Assembly: GCF_011075055.1 (NCBI RefSeq)
Contig: NC_058155.1
Location: 9,519,537 to 9,583,536, forward strand
Source of the DNA: Mangifera indica
Lineage: Eukaryota; Streptophyta; Magnoliopsida; Sapindales; Anacardiaceae
DNA length: 64,000 nt
Direction: 5' to 3'
In this document: positions 37,228 through 47,626 of the stretch, one piece after another
Layout: every line of letters starts with the position of its first letter
Position numbering within the stretch: the first letter of the stretch is position 1
The notes under the pieces: model-generated
Database searches by the model: none
What the model was told of the DNA's origin: nothing
What the model saw: only the letters and a program-made list of their open reading frames with translations
Translations under genes and position numbers: made by a program

Positions 37228-37890
37228 TTAGGGTTTCTTACCAAGAGTGTGCTTGTTGTTATGCATCCAAACCTTAAGCACATGCCTTCTCACGCCAGTC
37301 TCAGCACAGAATTGTTCAACAGCAGCCTCATCATGCTTTTGAATTCGCCAACCGAGCCGCTCTGCAAACCCTAGCATTTTTTCCTTCTGTTCAGCTGTGA
37401 ACTTTGTTCTAAACCTCTTTTTTAATCGACCACTTCCCCCACCACTACTACTCGGATTCGACAATCCTTCATCCTCCCTACTGTAGCCACCGCCTGAGGC
37501 TGACGGCAAGGCTAGCGGTCTAGGAGACGTTAGATACAAGTATCCAGCAGGCGGTGGAGGCGCACGATAGTAAGGCGAGAATTGGGGATGGTGAGGGTGT
37601 TGATATAAGACTCCAGTGTTTTCTCCTTCAATTTCTTTCCGGTGAAAATTTCGGTGGCAGTTACACGCGGCGCATTTTAAAGCGTCGATGGTGCCGTCCT
37701 CGCCAGCCGCCATGAACTCACCACAACCATCAACCGCGTGGCCACCGATGTTCACCGCGTGGTTCTTTTGACACTCTCGATATCTGATCAAGCTTCCGGC
37801 TTTTCTAGCTGTTGATGTGCCATCTCCGCTTACCGGTGGAACCGGCATGCCTATTTCTTCTTCTTGCTCGTCGTTCTCCTCAAATTCCAT
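37228..37890 (-). CDS. Zinc-finger homeodomain (ZF-HD) transcription factor
   Basis: Single exon, 220 residues, as usual for ZF-HD genes. An acidic N-terminus ([12 protein letters not shown]) precedes the ZF-HD dimerisation zinc finger at about 36-85: [24 protein letters not shown], then [16 protein letters not shown], with the expected Cys/His ligands. A Pro/Gly/Ser-rich linker (about 95-153) follows, then the homeodomain at about 155-213 ([20 protein letters not shown]...[15 protein letters not shown]). Recognition helix residues VWMHNN (207-212), with Met in place of the usual Phe, are typical of this plant-specific class. The protein should be nuclear, binding ATTA-type sites as homo- or heterodimer. 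The exact ZHD number cannot be assigned. The long upstream purine-rich region suggests an extended leader. Confidence 0.96.
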   Translation of the reverse strand: MEFEENDEQEEEIGMPVPPVSGDGTSTARKAGSLIRYRECQKNHAVNIGGHAVDGCGEFMAAGEDGTIDALKCAACNCHRNFHRKEIEGENTGVLYQHPHHPQFSPYYRAPPPPAGYLYLTSPRPLALPSASGGGYSREDEGLSNPSSSGGGSGRLKKRFRTKFTAEQKEKMLGFAERLGWRIQKHDEAAVEQFCAETGVRRHVLKVWMHNNKHTLGKKP

Positions 37891-38800
37891 ATTATTCTTT
37901 GCTTTACCTCTCTCAAACTTTTCTCGATGAGGAAGATCTACATCGCCGTTAGATCAGCGGCAGCTCCAGCACAAGTGATTAAAACCAAAAAAAAACAAAA
38001 AGGGATTCGTAATCACTGATGGTATAATACAAAAAACTGTTATGGAAACAAGTGAAAAGTATAAAATTAGCTCAGCAGAGAAGATAAGAATTGGAGGAGA
38101 ATGTGGCCATCAATTGTTGGACTGCAAAAGAGGAGATGTCTTCCTCCAATCCTTTTCTTATACTTTGTATTTTGTAAAAATTAAGTATTTACAACACAGA
38201 CAGACAGATGAAGCTGTAAAAAAAGAAACTGAGAATTTAACCTTATGTTAAATTACAGTGAAGTAAAATAGAGAAGAAAATGGAGGAGGGGACGTTACGC
38301 CTAGGAACTTGAAGAGAAGAAGAGTCCAAAACAAAAACCAAAATAATAAAGGCAGGATGATATCATTAGCATGAGGAAGTGAAAATAAAGAAAGGAGATT
38401 ACACCACATTTACAGAAATACAATGGCAGAGTCATGTGATAGCTTAGCTTCCATGAAGGCAGCAGCAGCCCCACGCAAAAGCCAATCCCGGTATAACTGA
38501 AACTGACGCAGACTCCTCACCCTCTGCACTTGTGTCACTTTCATGTCAGCTGGCGGGAAACAAACTTCTTTTACCTCATTTTCCAAACTATTTTTTAAAG
38601 AACACAAAGGGATTAGATCGAATTGAATTGAAATGTTGGAAATTACGTGTTGCAGGTGTGATTCCGTTCCGTTTTGAGGAGCTAAAGCTTTCTGAATTAC
38701 GGAGGATTCTTTTATGGTGAGAGAGAGGGGACAGTGATGGTGACTAGACGGGAAAAGAGAGAGTGTGGGTTCGGTGAGGTGGGGTGGTGGAGTGGCGCTG
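37891..38800 (-). promoter_or_regulatory. Upstream region of the ZF-HD gene
   Basis: This probably contains the 5' leader and promoter. It includes a 44-codon ATG frame at 38410-38544 (minus). On the minus strand, 'TTTCT|GTAAATG' at its end could also be a splice donor, so a leader intron is possible. No TATA box was assigned. Plus-strand frames here are not recognised. Confidence 0.35.
38410..38544 (-). CDS. Candidate upstream ORF of the ZF-HD gene (44 codons)
   Basis: On the minus strand an ATG opens a frame of 44 residues (MKVTQVQRVRSLRQFQ..., ending SHDSAIVFL) followed by TAA, about 520 bp upstream of the ZF-HD ATG. Composition looks more protein-like than nearby chance frames: Arg/Leu/Gln-rich, with an Ala run. 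I do not recognise it as a known conserved uORF, and it is not known to be transcribed. It may equally be chance. Confidence 0.2.
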   Translation of the reverse strand: MKVTQVQRVRSLRQFQLYRDWLLRGAAAAFMEAKLSHDSAIVFL

Positions 38801-39257
38801 AATCTGACCCTTTGATTTCCATTTCTATTCTTTTTGGCAGCCTTTTTTTTTTATTTTTTTGCTTTTAATTTCAATATATATTCATTCTCATGAATGATAA
38901 TCAATGGCTACTCCTATGCTACCCTTATTAATAAGGCATTACCATCCCTTAATTGGGCTGTCACATTGTTGTGGGTCCATCACCCTACCATTTTCCATTT
39001 AGCTTATATTATACTGATGGATGGGATAGGAATAGTATTGGACCCAGTCCCCACAATTTTTATTTCCTTCCATACGCTATTTAATAAACTTTCGATTAAG
39101 GTTATCAAGTTTAGCATGTCATTAATTAATATTCAGAATGTCGATTAATCATACCCCATGTTATCAAATCAGTCTACTCACCATTAGATGTGACAATTTA
39201 GGCCATAAAACTAACTATTCAATCCACTTTTCCTTAAGAACAAAGGAACTTTTGGGA
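38801..39257. other. Intergenic stretch with no identified gene
   Basis: AT-rich sequence between the ZF-HD upstream region and the first palindromic element. Nothing was recognised. Confidence 0.4.
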
Positions 39258-39266
39258 TAAAAATAA

Positions 39267-40143
39267 GGCCAAACGACTATTTCCCACCCAAGGTTTAGCG
39301 TTTTCTCAAAAGTCCCCCTTTTAACTATGGAAACACCAAACACCCACCCATGACCGGTTAGATTTAACCAAACCCTAACGGTGGTAGGGGTAAAATCATC
39401 ATTTTGGCTATAATATTAAAAATAAACTAAAATAGAATCTATTTCGCCCCCCTAAACTTTAAAAACTAAAATTTTCCCCCACCCTAAGTTTTAAAAAATG
39501 GCAGTTTCACCCTAGGGTTTGGTTTTGAAATCTCCGGCGACCTCTCCGGCTCCGTTGCCGACGACCGCTCCCTCCCGAAGCAACCTCTCCTTCCGGCGAT
39601 CTCTTTCCTCCCATTTGGAGGTCCGATCGACGCCCGGAGACGTCGTGGGAGACGAAGCCGACGTCGTCGTCTTCGTCTGGGAAGACGATCGTCTTCCCAG
39701 AAGAAGACCTCTGGGAAGACGACCGTCTTCCCAGACGAGGACGACGGCGTCGGCTTCGTCTGGGAAGACGAAGAACTTCGTCTTCCCGAAGAAGTCTTCG
39801 TCTCCCACGACGTCTCCGGGCGTCGATCGGACCTCCAAATGGGAGGAAAGAGATCGCCGGAAGGAGAGGTTGCTTCGGGAGGGAGCGGCCGTCGGCAACG
39901 GAGCCGGAGAGGTCGCCGGAGATTTCAAAACCAAACCCTAGGGTGAAACTGCCATTTTTTAAAACTTAGGCGGGGGGAAAATTTCAGTTTTTAAAGTTTA
40001 GGGGAGCAAAAGGAGATAAAATTTTCAGCCGTTAGGGTTTGGTTAAATCTAACCGGCCATGGGTGGGTGTTTGGTGTTTCCATAGTTAAAGGGGGGACTT
40101 TTGAGAAAACGCTAAACCTTGGGTGGGAAATAGTCGTTTGGCC
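39267..40143. mobile_element. Long palindromic Mutator-like non-autonomous element (copy A)
   Basis: Termini GGCCAAACGACTATTTCCC and its exact inverse; arms of roughly 400 bp are near-perfect inverted repeats, apart from about 60 bp ('gtaaaatcatcattttggct' region) missing from the right arm. The 9-mer TAAAAATAA flanks both sides (39258-39266 and 40144-40152). The core (about 39640-39800) is GC-rich and built of short inverted units (TCTGGGAAGACG / CGTCTTCCCAGA). Open frames of 140 codons run on both strands (39519-39941 plus; 39512-39934 minus) with nearly the same sequence because of the palindrome; both begin at TTG rather than ATG, so translation is doubtful. No transposase. Confidence 0.85.
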
Positions 40144-40152
40144 TAAAAATAA

Positions 40153-40964
40153 GGCCAAACGACTATTTTTTCATAAACTATGTTGAATTCTCAAAATTTT
40201 TCTTATTAACTATGAAAATATCGTTTATCTACCTATCAATAGTTAAAATTAACGGTAGTGAGGGTAAATCGTCACTTTATATTTAATATTAAAAATAAAC
40301 TTAAAATGATTTCATTTCCCCCTCCTAAATTTAAAAAACTAACTTTTCTCCCCTAGGCCAAGTTTGAAAAAATCACATTTCCCCCCCCTATGGTTTAGTT
40401 TCCAAACCCCTTCACTTTCTCCAGCGTCATCGCCGACCGTCTCTCCCTCCCAACTGTTTCTCTTCCATCGACGACCCTCCTCAACTCCACGCCAACCCAT
40501 CCAACGTCGAGAAAAGTCATCTGGGAAGAGAAATCGTATTCCCAGACGAAGACGAGACGACTCATCGTCCTTTAGAAAGACGAGTCGTCTTCATCTGGGA
40601 AGACAATTTCTCTTCCCAGACGACTTCTCTCGGCGTCGGATGAGTTGGGGTAGAGTTGAGGAGGGTTGTCGGTGGAAGAGAAACGGTTGGGAGGGAGAGA
40701 CGGTCGGCGATGACGCTGGAGAAAGTGAAGGGGTTTGGAAACTAAACCCTAGGAGGGGAATGTGATCTTTTCAAACTTAACTTAGGGGAGAAAAGTTAGT
40801 TTTTAAACCTTTTGGGAGGGGGGGGGGCAGAATGAGATTAAATTTTCAGGGGTTAGAGTTCCATTAAATTTAACCGGCTATGGGTGGGTAAACGATATTT
40901 TCATAGTTAATGGGGGAATCTTTGAGAATTCAGCATAGTTTAGGTGGGAAATAGTCGTTTCGCC
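40153..40964. mobile_element. Long palindromic Mutator-like element (copy B), abutting copy A
   Basis: Starts GGCCAAACGACTATTTT and ends AAATAGTCGTTTCGCC; arms are inverted ('cataaactatgttgaattctc' against 'gagaattcagcatagttta'). The left flank is the TAAAAATAA shared with element A; the right flank at 40965-40973 is TACAAATAA, one mismatch. The core has the same 'tctgggaaga ... tcttcccaga' units as A but different spacing, and about 20 bp of C or G runs. A 133-codon plus frame at 40364-40765 is a by-product of the GC-rich core. It is diverged from A, so it is a separate member and not a recent copy. Confidence 0.8.
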
Positions 40965-40973
40965 TACAAATAA

Positions 40974-42640
40974 TTACAATTTTTATAATTGAAAATAAGA
41001 ATAAATATATTTTCTATTTATTTAATCTTTAATCTATTTTCTTATTTACATATTTTCTAAATCTTTATATATTCAATTATCCTTATAAATTTTAAAATAT
41101 TATAAATTTATTCTCATATTTAATTAATATTTAATTATTTTTTTAGTGAGAATAAAAAGAAAAAAATGTAGAGAAATTTTCTAGTAAGGATGGGGAAAGG
41201 AAGAGAAGAAAAATTTTCTTTGTAGAGAGGACAATAGGATTTTTTGTCATTCTCGTATTAGGGATAAGACAGAGATGAAAAACGGTTATCCTTGCAAAGA
41301 TAAGAATGTGGGCAAAAATTAAAATATTTAACTTCTATTTGATCCGTTGCCATATTTATACATAATTGGGTTAGGTTAAGCCCAAACTTGACTACTATTT
41401 TTCCTAAAAAATGAAACAAAAATCATATTGTTTTGATTGGGCCAAATCTTGTAGCCCATAGAAGAAGATTCGCAATTCGCATGCATGTATTTATCACTGC
41501 AAGGTCCAACTACTGATTCAGTCAAATTCTTAAATCAAACCTGACTTTAGAAGCAATGCAATATTGTTTATAAAAATTGAATTTGATATGACATAAAGCT
41601 TTTTGGTCTAAGATGAGGCATTTTCTTGAGGTTGAAAGCAAAACAACTAGTTTTGACTTGTAAATAAATTAAAGTTTTATGGGGAGAGGCTTGTAAGTAA
41701 TTGGACCCTAGTAAGCTGGAGTGTAGGACAGTAGGATGACCATGTTTGTAGAACATGTCAGAATGCTGTCACAATCCGATGAGTTGAGATCCATAATCAT
41801 GTATTGAATTGTTAAAACGAAAAAGTGCAGTTGAACTACCAAGCAATAGACCAGACAGAACCACAAGTCGTGTGATGCCGAGGAGTAAGATCTTGGTTAG
41901 GTTTTCATGTGCTCATGGGTCCATCCTACACCCATTTTGGTGCTACACCCAAATCCAACCCTTTACTGCAAAAACAAATAAAGCTGTTTATTTATCAGCA
42001 ACACCCTCAACCAACTACAACGGAATTAGGTAAATGGGTCCAAATCAGGCCGGAGGGATAAAGCAAACATAAAACTTTATTAAGGTAAATCAAGAGTTTA
42101 ATCCGTAAAAACTTAAACTCTTATTTTTATATTTAAAATTTTATTCTTTTGTCACTTAACCTATACGAAACTTTAACTTTAAACTTCCTTTGAAGTCTTG
42201 ATAGATAGATTTTGACAAAATGTGTTGTACAAGTCATTGTATTCCATTGCGTAAAAAGATTTTAGATAGACCAGCAATTGCTTTCAAATCAATTTTAGAG
42301 GATTTAGTTTTATTTTTCCGCTCTGAAAATCAAACAGATGCCATTGGAGCAGTGCTCAATCTGTTGACAAAATTATCTCAAATTTTACGGAGATGGAAGG
42401 GAAATGAATAAATTTTGGAAAGGAGGAGGAGGTAAAATACAAAGGAATGAAGTATCATTTAATGACGTGGGACACAACCAACCTCTAGACACCGCATAGG
42501 AAGAAATCATTCAGAGCTCTCCATGGCATCCAAGACTTCTGATGTGTCCTCCTAAATTACAAACCAGAATAACTATTTTCCATCCATAATTTATTGTAAT
42601 AACACTTTTCCCCCTAAACATTTTGAAAACAACTTTTTTT
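40974..42640. repeat. Intergenic region with an inverted relative of the 4-kb repeat
   Basis: Section 41000-41290, read on the minus strand, resembles 3810-4060 ('gagaatgac..aaaatcct..gtcctctctaca', 'ttcctttccccatcc', followed by AT-rich sequence). Nothing is recognised from 41300 to 42560. Around 42570-42640 'aactattttccatccataatttatt...cccctaaacattttgaaaac' looks like a truncated left end of the palindromic family. Confidence 0.4.
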
Positions 42641-42649
42641 TACTAGTTA

Positions 42650-43115
42650 CCCAAAGGGATGGATACGAACCAAACTGAATCGAGCCCGAACATCCTTTGA
42701 CTTGAGTTCTGTTCAAATTCATTGAGCCAATATTAAGGGTGGTTCAAGTTTGACTCCAATAAAAATAATTCAGTTCGTGTTTGGTTTAAATTTATTATCC
42801 AAATTCATGACCCAAATATGTGACTCAAATTTGTGATTCATTGACAAAACGATATCGTTTAACTATTATTTAACATAATTTGAATCTAATTATGAGTCAA
42901 GTTTGAATCGAATTGAACCATCTATATAATTCATAAGTCAAACTGAGTCGAACTTTTTATAGCTTAAGTTCAACTTGATTTTAAAACGAATTGAACCTTT
43001 TAACTTTAGCTCGGTTCATATTTAAAGTAAACAAATTTGAATCGAGCCAAATCAAATCGAGTTAGCTTTTGAATCCAAGTCAGCTCGGTTCAGGTTCAAC
43101 CCTAATTACCCAATT
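42650..43115. repeat. Dispersed 'gaaccgagctcgattcaaa' repeat, fourth copy
   Basis: Repeated words such as 'aaactgaatcgagcccgaac', 'ttcaagtttgactcc', 'aatcgagccaaatcaaatcg' and 'cagctcggttcaggttcaac' make it partly palindromic. It is related to the repeats near 11.1, 20.0 and 34.5 kb. Confidence 0.5.
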
Positions 43116-44407
43116 TTGATTCATTTTTTTTTTTACCTTCAAAATTAAAACTATAAAAGAATTTTCTCTACTTATTTTAAGTCTTACATATAATTATATA
43201 TTTTTTATTTTTTTTCCTCTTTATTTCTTCCTCACCACCCCGTTCTATTATGGCCCCGACCCCTTTCCCCTCACATTCTTTCTTCTTTGTCAAAAAATAA
43301 AAATAACCCATCAACAACAAATCTTTAACCCCTCCTAACTGTTTGGTTCTCTAACTCAAAAACAAAAAACAAATCGAATTTGAATATCTATCCAATTGTT
43401 AGACTTTTAGATTTGATTCCAACTATCCCATTCAAATCGAGTATCCCTTCTAGATTTTAGTTAGCTATCCGCTATAGACATTGACACCTAATTCAATTTT
43501 AAACTAAGAGAAAGATACAACATTTGTTCCAAACTACTATTAGTCACTCTTTATGCGAGAAATGACAAAACCCTAAATCTTCTTAAATCATTTTTTCATC
43601 AATAAACAAATCAATTTTTAATAATAAAACACAACATTCATTATAAAAAAATCTTCAACCTTAACCTGAACAGGAAAACACTAACCTTTCACTATTAACA
43701 TGACAACAATTAAAAAAACTCTCAAATAAAAGCATCAAACACTTTCATACTAATTTTTGAATCTATTTTTAACAAAATTTGATTAGTAGACAATTAATTT
43801 TTGGTTCAAAATTCTTAGACTTCATTAGGTGCTCAGTTTGAACATAAATCAATTTCAATCAAAATCTTTTTTTAAATATCGGGACAAATTCATCCAATCC
43901 CATTTTATTGGCTATAACTATAGAAAACCCTAGAGTATTGGCTAATCTCATATAAAACCTCTCAAATAAGATTATTTTAATTAATTATCCTTATAGAAGA
44001 ATTTGACCAATCAATAACATGTTTAGTCATTTTATAAATTTGATTTAGATTCAAATTAAAGCCCTGAATTTGTGTTTACATTGATGAACCAATTGGGACG
44101 GGAGAAACAATACAAAAAAATTAAAGCCAAAAGATTATATATGATAGGATACAAAGGTAGATGCTAATTGGATCGTCATTTATGTGTAGTTACGTACTTA
44201 ATTTTGCAAGAATTATTATGAGGGAGAAATAATAAACCGGCGAGCAAATAAGAAACAAAGTTGTGCCGTCAGTCATTTTCCATCATCATCTTAAAGCTTT
44301 TCAGTATTTATTCGTTGGACCATGTCAAATTATTGGCATGCATGGATGTATCTAGAGATATAGGAAAAGTATCAAATTGGAGACAATTAATTTAGTGGTT
44401 ATTATTA
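43116..44407. other. Intergenic region with no identified gene
   Basis: AT-rich, with C/T-rich tracts near 43210-43290. No genes or structured repeats were recognised. Confidence 0.4.
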
Positions 44408-45100
44408 GGCCAAAGGACTTGTTTTGTTCCCACCCAAGGTTTACCCTTTTTCTCAATTTTTCATCAACTAACTTTCAAAAACTTAAATATCTATCTATCA
44501 TTGTTAAGGTTAATAAAATTTGTTGGTTTTAAAATTTCGTCTATTTTTTTTCCTCAAAACCGTAAAAACTAATAATTTTTTTTATACTAAATTTTAAAAA
44601 ATATAAATTTTCCCCTAAGGTTTATTTTTCATTCTCTAGCCGCTCCCTTTAGTGGCTTCTTCGACAATCTCTTCTTATGGATATTTTCTCTTCCTCCAAC
44701 GGTCTCTTTCTCTCTATCTCTCTCTCTCTAGTCGATTATCCAGACTTGAGAAAGATAAGATTTTGCCTTGTCTTCGTCAAGTCAGACGATCGACTAGAGG
44801 GAGAGATAAGGAGAGAGAGAGAACGTTGGAGAAGGCACTAGAGAGAGTAACCGAAAAATGAAAAAAAAAAATTCGAGAGGGAAATTGTTATTTTTTAAAA
44901 CTTGATATGAGAAGAAATTATTAGTTTTTAGGGTTTAAAAAAGAAAATGAGATAAAATTTTAATTATTTTTAATATTACTAATTAAATGATAATTTTATT
45001 TTTAAAAATAATATATTTAGTAACTAACACATAAATATTTGAACTTTCAGGGAGTGAAAATGGTACAGTATAAACCTTGGGTGGAAAAAATGTTTTGTCG
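44408..45100. mobile_element. Decayed palindromic Mutator-like element (copy D)
   Basis: The left end 'ggccaaaggacttgttttgttcccacccaaggttta' and right end 'taaaccttgggtggaaaaaatgttttgtcg' are inverted and match the family. The interior has 'ctaaggttt' and 'ttttaaaacttgat' blocks and a core with 'tcgattatccagacttgag' and its partial inverse. The right terminus is degraded and the flanks (TTATTATTA and TATTTAATA) do not form a clean target duplication. The 69-codon plus frame in the core is low-complexity. Confidence 0.65.
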
Positions 45101-46997
45101 TATTTAATAATTGTAAAAGTGATTGATAGAAAATATATGTAACATCAACCATAACACAACCAAAGTTTGTTTGATTATGACGGGTGCGGTAGATATTGAT
45201 CAATAACATTTTTTCACCTGCATCACAACCCATGTGCAGGCTTAATTTTTGGATGTCTGAAAAAGATTTGCATACGTCCGTACACTTTTAATCAATAGAG
45301 CTAAGTTTTCTATATCAAAATTTGATTTTAGATGAAAAGATATGATCTATACATTCAAAAATTAAAACATGGTAATTCGGCCAAACTAGGGTGACAAAAA
45401 TTAAATCACCAAGACATATAGTAACTCATGTGTACTTTAGAACAAGCACATTATGTGGGATGTGAAATAGGAATGGTCATTTTGGAATCCCATCAACTCG
45501 CATGTTGTTTCACATATGACTCTTCTATTTTACAAGATTTCAGTGGAAGTTGTATAGTTTTCTTCTTGCAAACACACTGAATCGTGTTGCTGCAGAGTAA
45601 ATTTGTTAAAAAGCAGAAGAAGCCCAATAAACTTTTGAAGGAGCCCAATAAACACTTAATAAATTAACAGGATCCATACTCTTAAGAGAGTGCAAGGGAT
45701 AATTTTTGTTTGCAAAAAGTTCGAAGGACTCATGATTTTGCTTATAGTAAGATTAAACCCAGTTTTTATAAATGTTTCATCTCAAAAAAAAAAAAAAAAG
45801 CTATAGTGTACCCCATGATTTTAAAAACATAATCGAACTAGTCAATTCGACATATTAAACTGTGAAAACCATTTTTAAAGTTTGATTAGGTCGAACAGTT
45901 CAATAGGGTAGATCTAAAATTTGTATAAACATTGCAATTGGATCAACAGCTTGATTTAAATACAAAGTCATGACATGACAAGCTAGGTTGCCCAAGGTCA
46001 GTCAACCGCTATACAGAGCATTCAAAAAGCAAATGCGAATTAGAATAGACCACCACGAACAACTGCCGTGAAGAATGGTTTTGGAACCAGAGGCTAAGCA
46101 CAGCTTATTTGTTTTGCCTGGTCAACTTATTCTGATACTTCCATTTTCATCATTAAACCTTTTGGAAAAGTTACCCAATTTTAAGAAATCCCACTTTCTA
46201 AGCTCTTTCTCAAGGAATACATATATACACAACTTTTCCCATCTGGAATTAATTATCATCCATATTAATTGGGGAATGAAATATTCTGGCTGAAAAACAA
46301 CTCAGGAATCTAATCTCAGATATATCACTCATCGGATTGAGAAGCATATTTTATGTAGTTTGGATTTGACCTACTCACATAACCATGTTGTGCCAACAGT
46401 TTATTCATTAATTAATTCACTGAGCGCCAAGTTAGAATTTTTTTTTTTAGTTATTGCTAACATTAATTGTAATTTCTGAATACTCTAACAACAGTTTTAT
46501 GGTTTATTAGATATATCATGGAGGGTTCATTAAGTTATTATATATTAGTTAAATCTCACTTCCAAACTAATATAATATAGTTTTTTTATTGAAAATTGTC
46601 ATTTAAGAAGTTTAAACAGTGAAAGACCAATCACTCCGATTATTTTACAATTTCAAATTACATGACGTTCTAAGAATTTAACTTAGTGTTTCATAAGTTA
46701 CCAGTAAATCATATGAAATTAGAGTAGCAAGATTTTATTTGTTTATGCAAAATAAATCTAACACACCAATGATATCCATAGAGTAATAAGTAGTAGTGAA
46801 ATCCCATTATTAGGCTTAAGCTATATTGAAGTTTTTTTTTTTTTTTGGACAAATTAATGGCGACATTTTGTTTAGAAGGGACTGTATATATTTTCTTATC
46901 TCTCTGGGAATTCTTGGGGACGAAATTTCCCACAAGAAAACAAAAGCCATAAGCATGTGCATGTGCATGTGCGTGATGATCGATGTGGATATGCATT
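45101..46997. other. Intergenic region with no identified gene
   Basis: No gene recognised. Poly-A at about 45785-45799; a (catgtg)n run at about 46952-46975 near the PHD gene's 3' end. Part of this is the 3' UTR of the PHD-finger gene. Confidence 0.4.
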
Positions 46998-47626
46998 TTA
47001 GCTTGAAACCTCATCCAGAAGCTTATATCTCCTTACCTTATTCCTGTACAGTGGTTTTGTGATTACTCTATTATTTGTTATCTCCTCTGACCTTGTTCTC
47101 CTCAGCTTCTCTTCCAAAGCTCCATTTGTTATTATCCTTTTCCGGGTCGACGGCGATCTCTCCGGTGAGTTTTGTTTCTTTATGGGCTTTTTTATTTGTA
47201 ACTGCAAATTGCTTCTCTGGGTTGCTTTCAAACCTCCATGATTGACACTGTTGCTGTTCCTTCTCTTGTTCTTGCTATCTTCGCTGTTGGTTTTGTTACT
47301 TGATGAAGAATTTGAAGAATTCTGTGACTTTTCTTTGTCCTCCTTTTGGCTCAAACACCAATTGCATATTTCGTATGATTCAGCTTTCGGATACAGATTG
47401 CTGCAGTATCTGTAAAGAAATTGAATCAATAACATCGATCAATGAAAGGAAACACAAGAAGAACATCCAGCTGATTAAAAACATACCTGTGTTGAGATCT
47501 GAATTGGCAAATCTTGCAGCGGAAAAGCTCGTTAGACAGACCAAAATCTCCACACATGCAGCACTCGGGGGCCGACTGTGAATCTCTTGATGTTGCAGAA
47601 ATATTACCTTCTTTGTTTGCTGTCAT
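46998..47626 (-). CDS. Small PHD-type zinc-finger protein
   Basis: Exons (minus): 47626-47487 and 47409-46998; GT-AG; phase 2; 183 residues. The PHD finger has a full C4HC3 set only after splicing: Cys22-x2-Cys25, Cys37-x2-Cys40, His46-x2-Cys49, Cys62-x2-Cys65 (ECCMCGDFG, FRCKICQFRSQHRYC, SYEICNWCLSQ). The remainder (about 70-183) is Ser/Asn-rich then very basic (KKPIKKQNSPERSPSTRKR...NKVRRYKLLDEVSS), consistent with a nuclear protein. Plant PHD fingers often read histone H3 tails, but the aromatic cage is not evident, so that role is not claimed. The leader region just upstream (about 47638-47680) is GA-rich on the plus strand. It resembles a small plant-specific family of uncharacterised PHD proteins. 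Confidence 0.85.

Noticed and set aside
39512..39941. 140-codon proteins on either strand at the palindromic element
   Set aside because: Both frames open at TTG and lie entirely inside the inverted repeat; they are kept as an observation but not annotated as coding genes.
43085..43105. tRNA-like 'GGTTCAACCC' T-loop
   Set aside because: It belongs to a dispersed repeat with many similar words; no acceptor stem or anticodon arm can be drawn around it.
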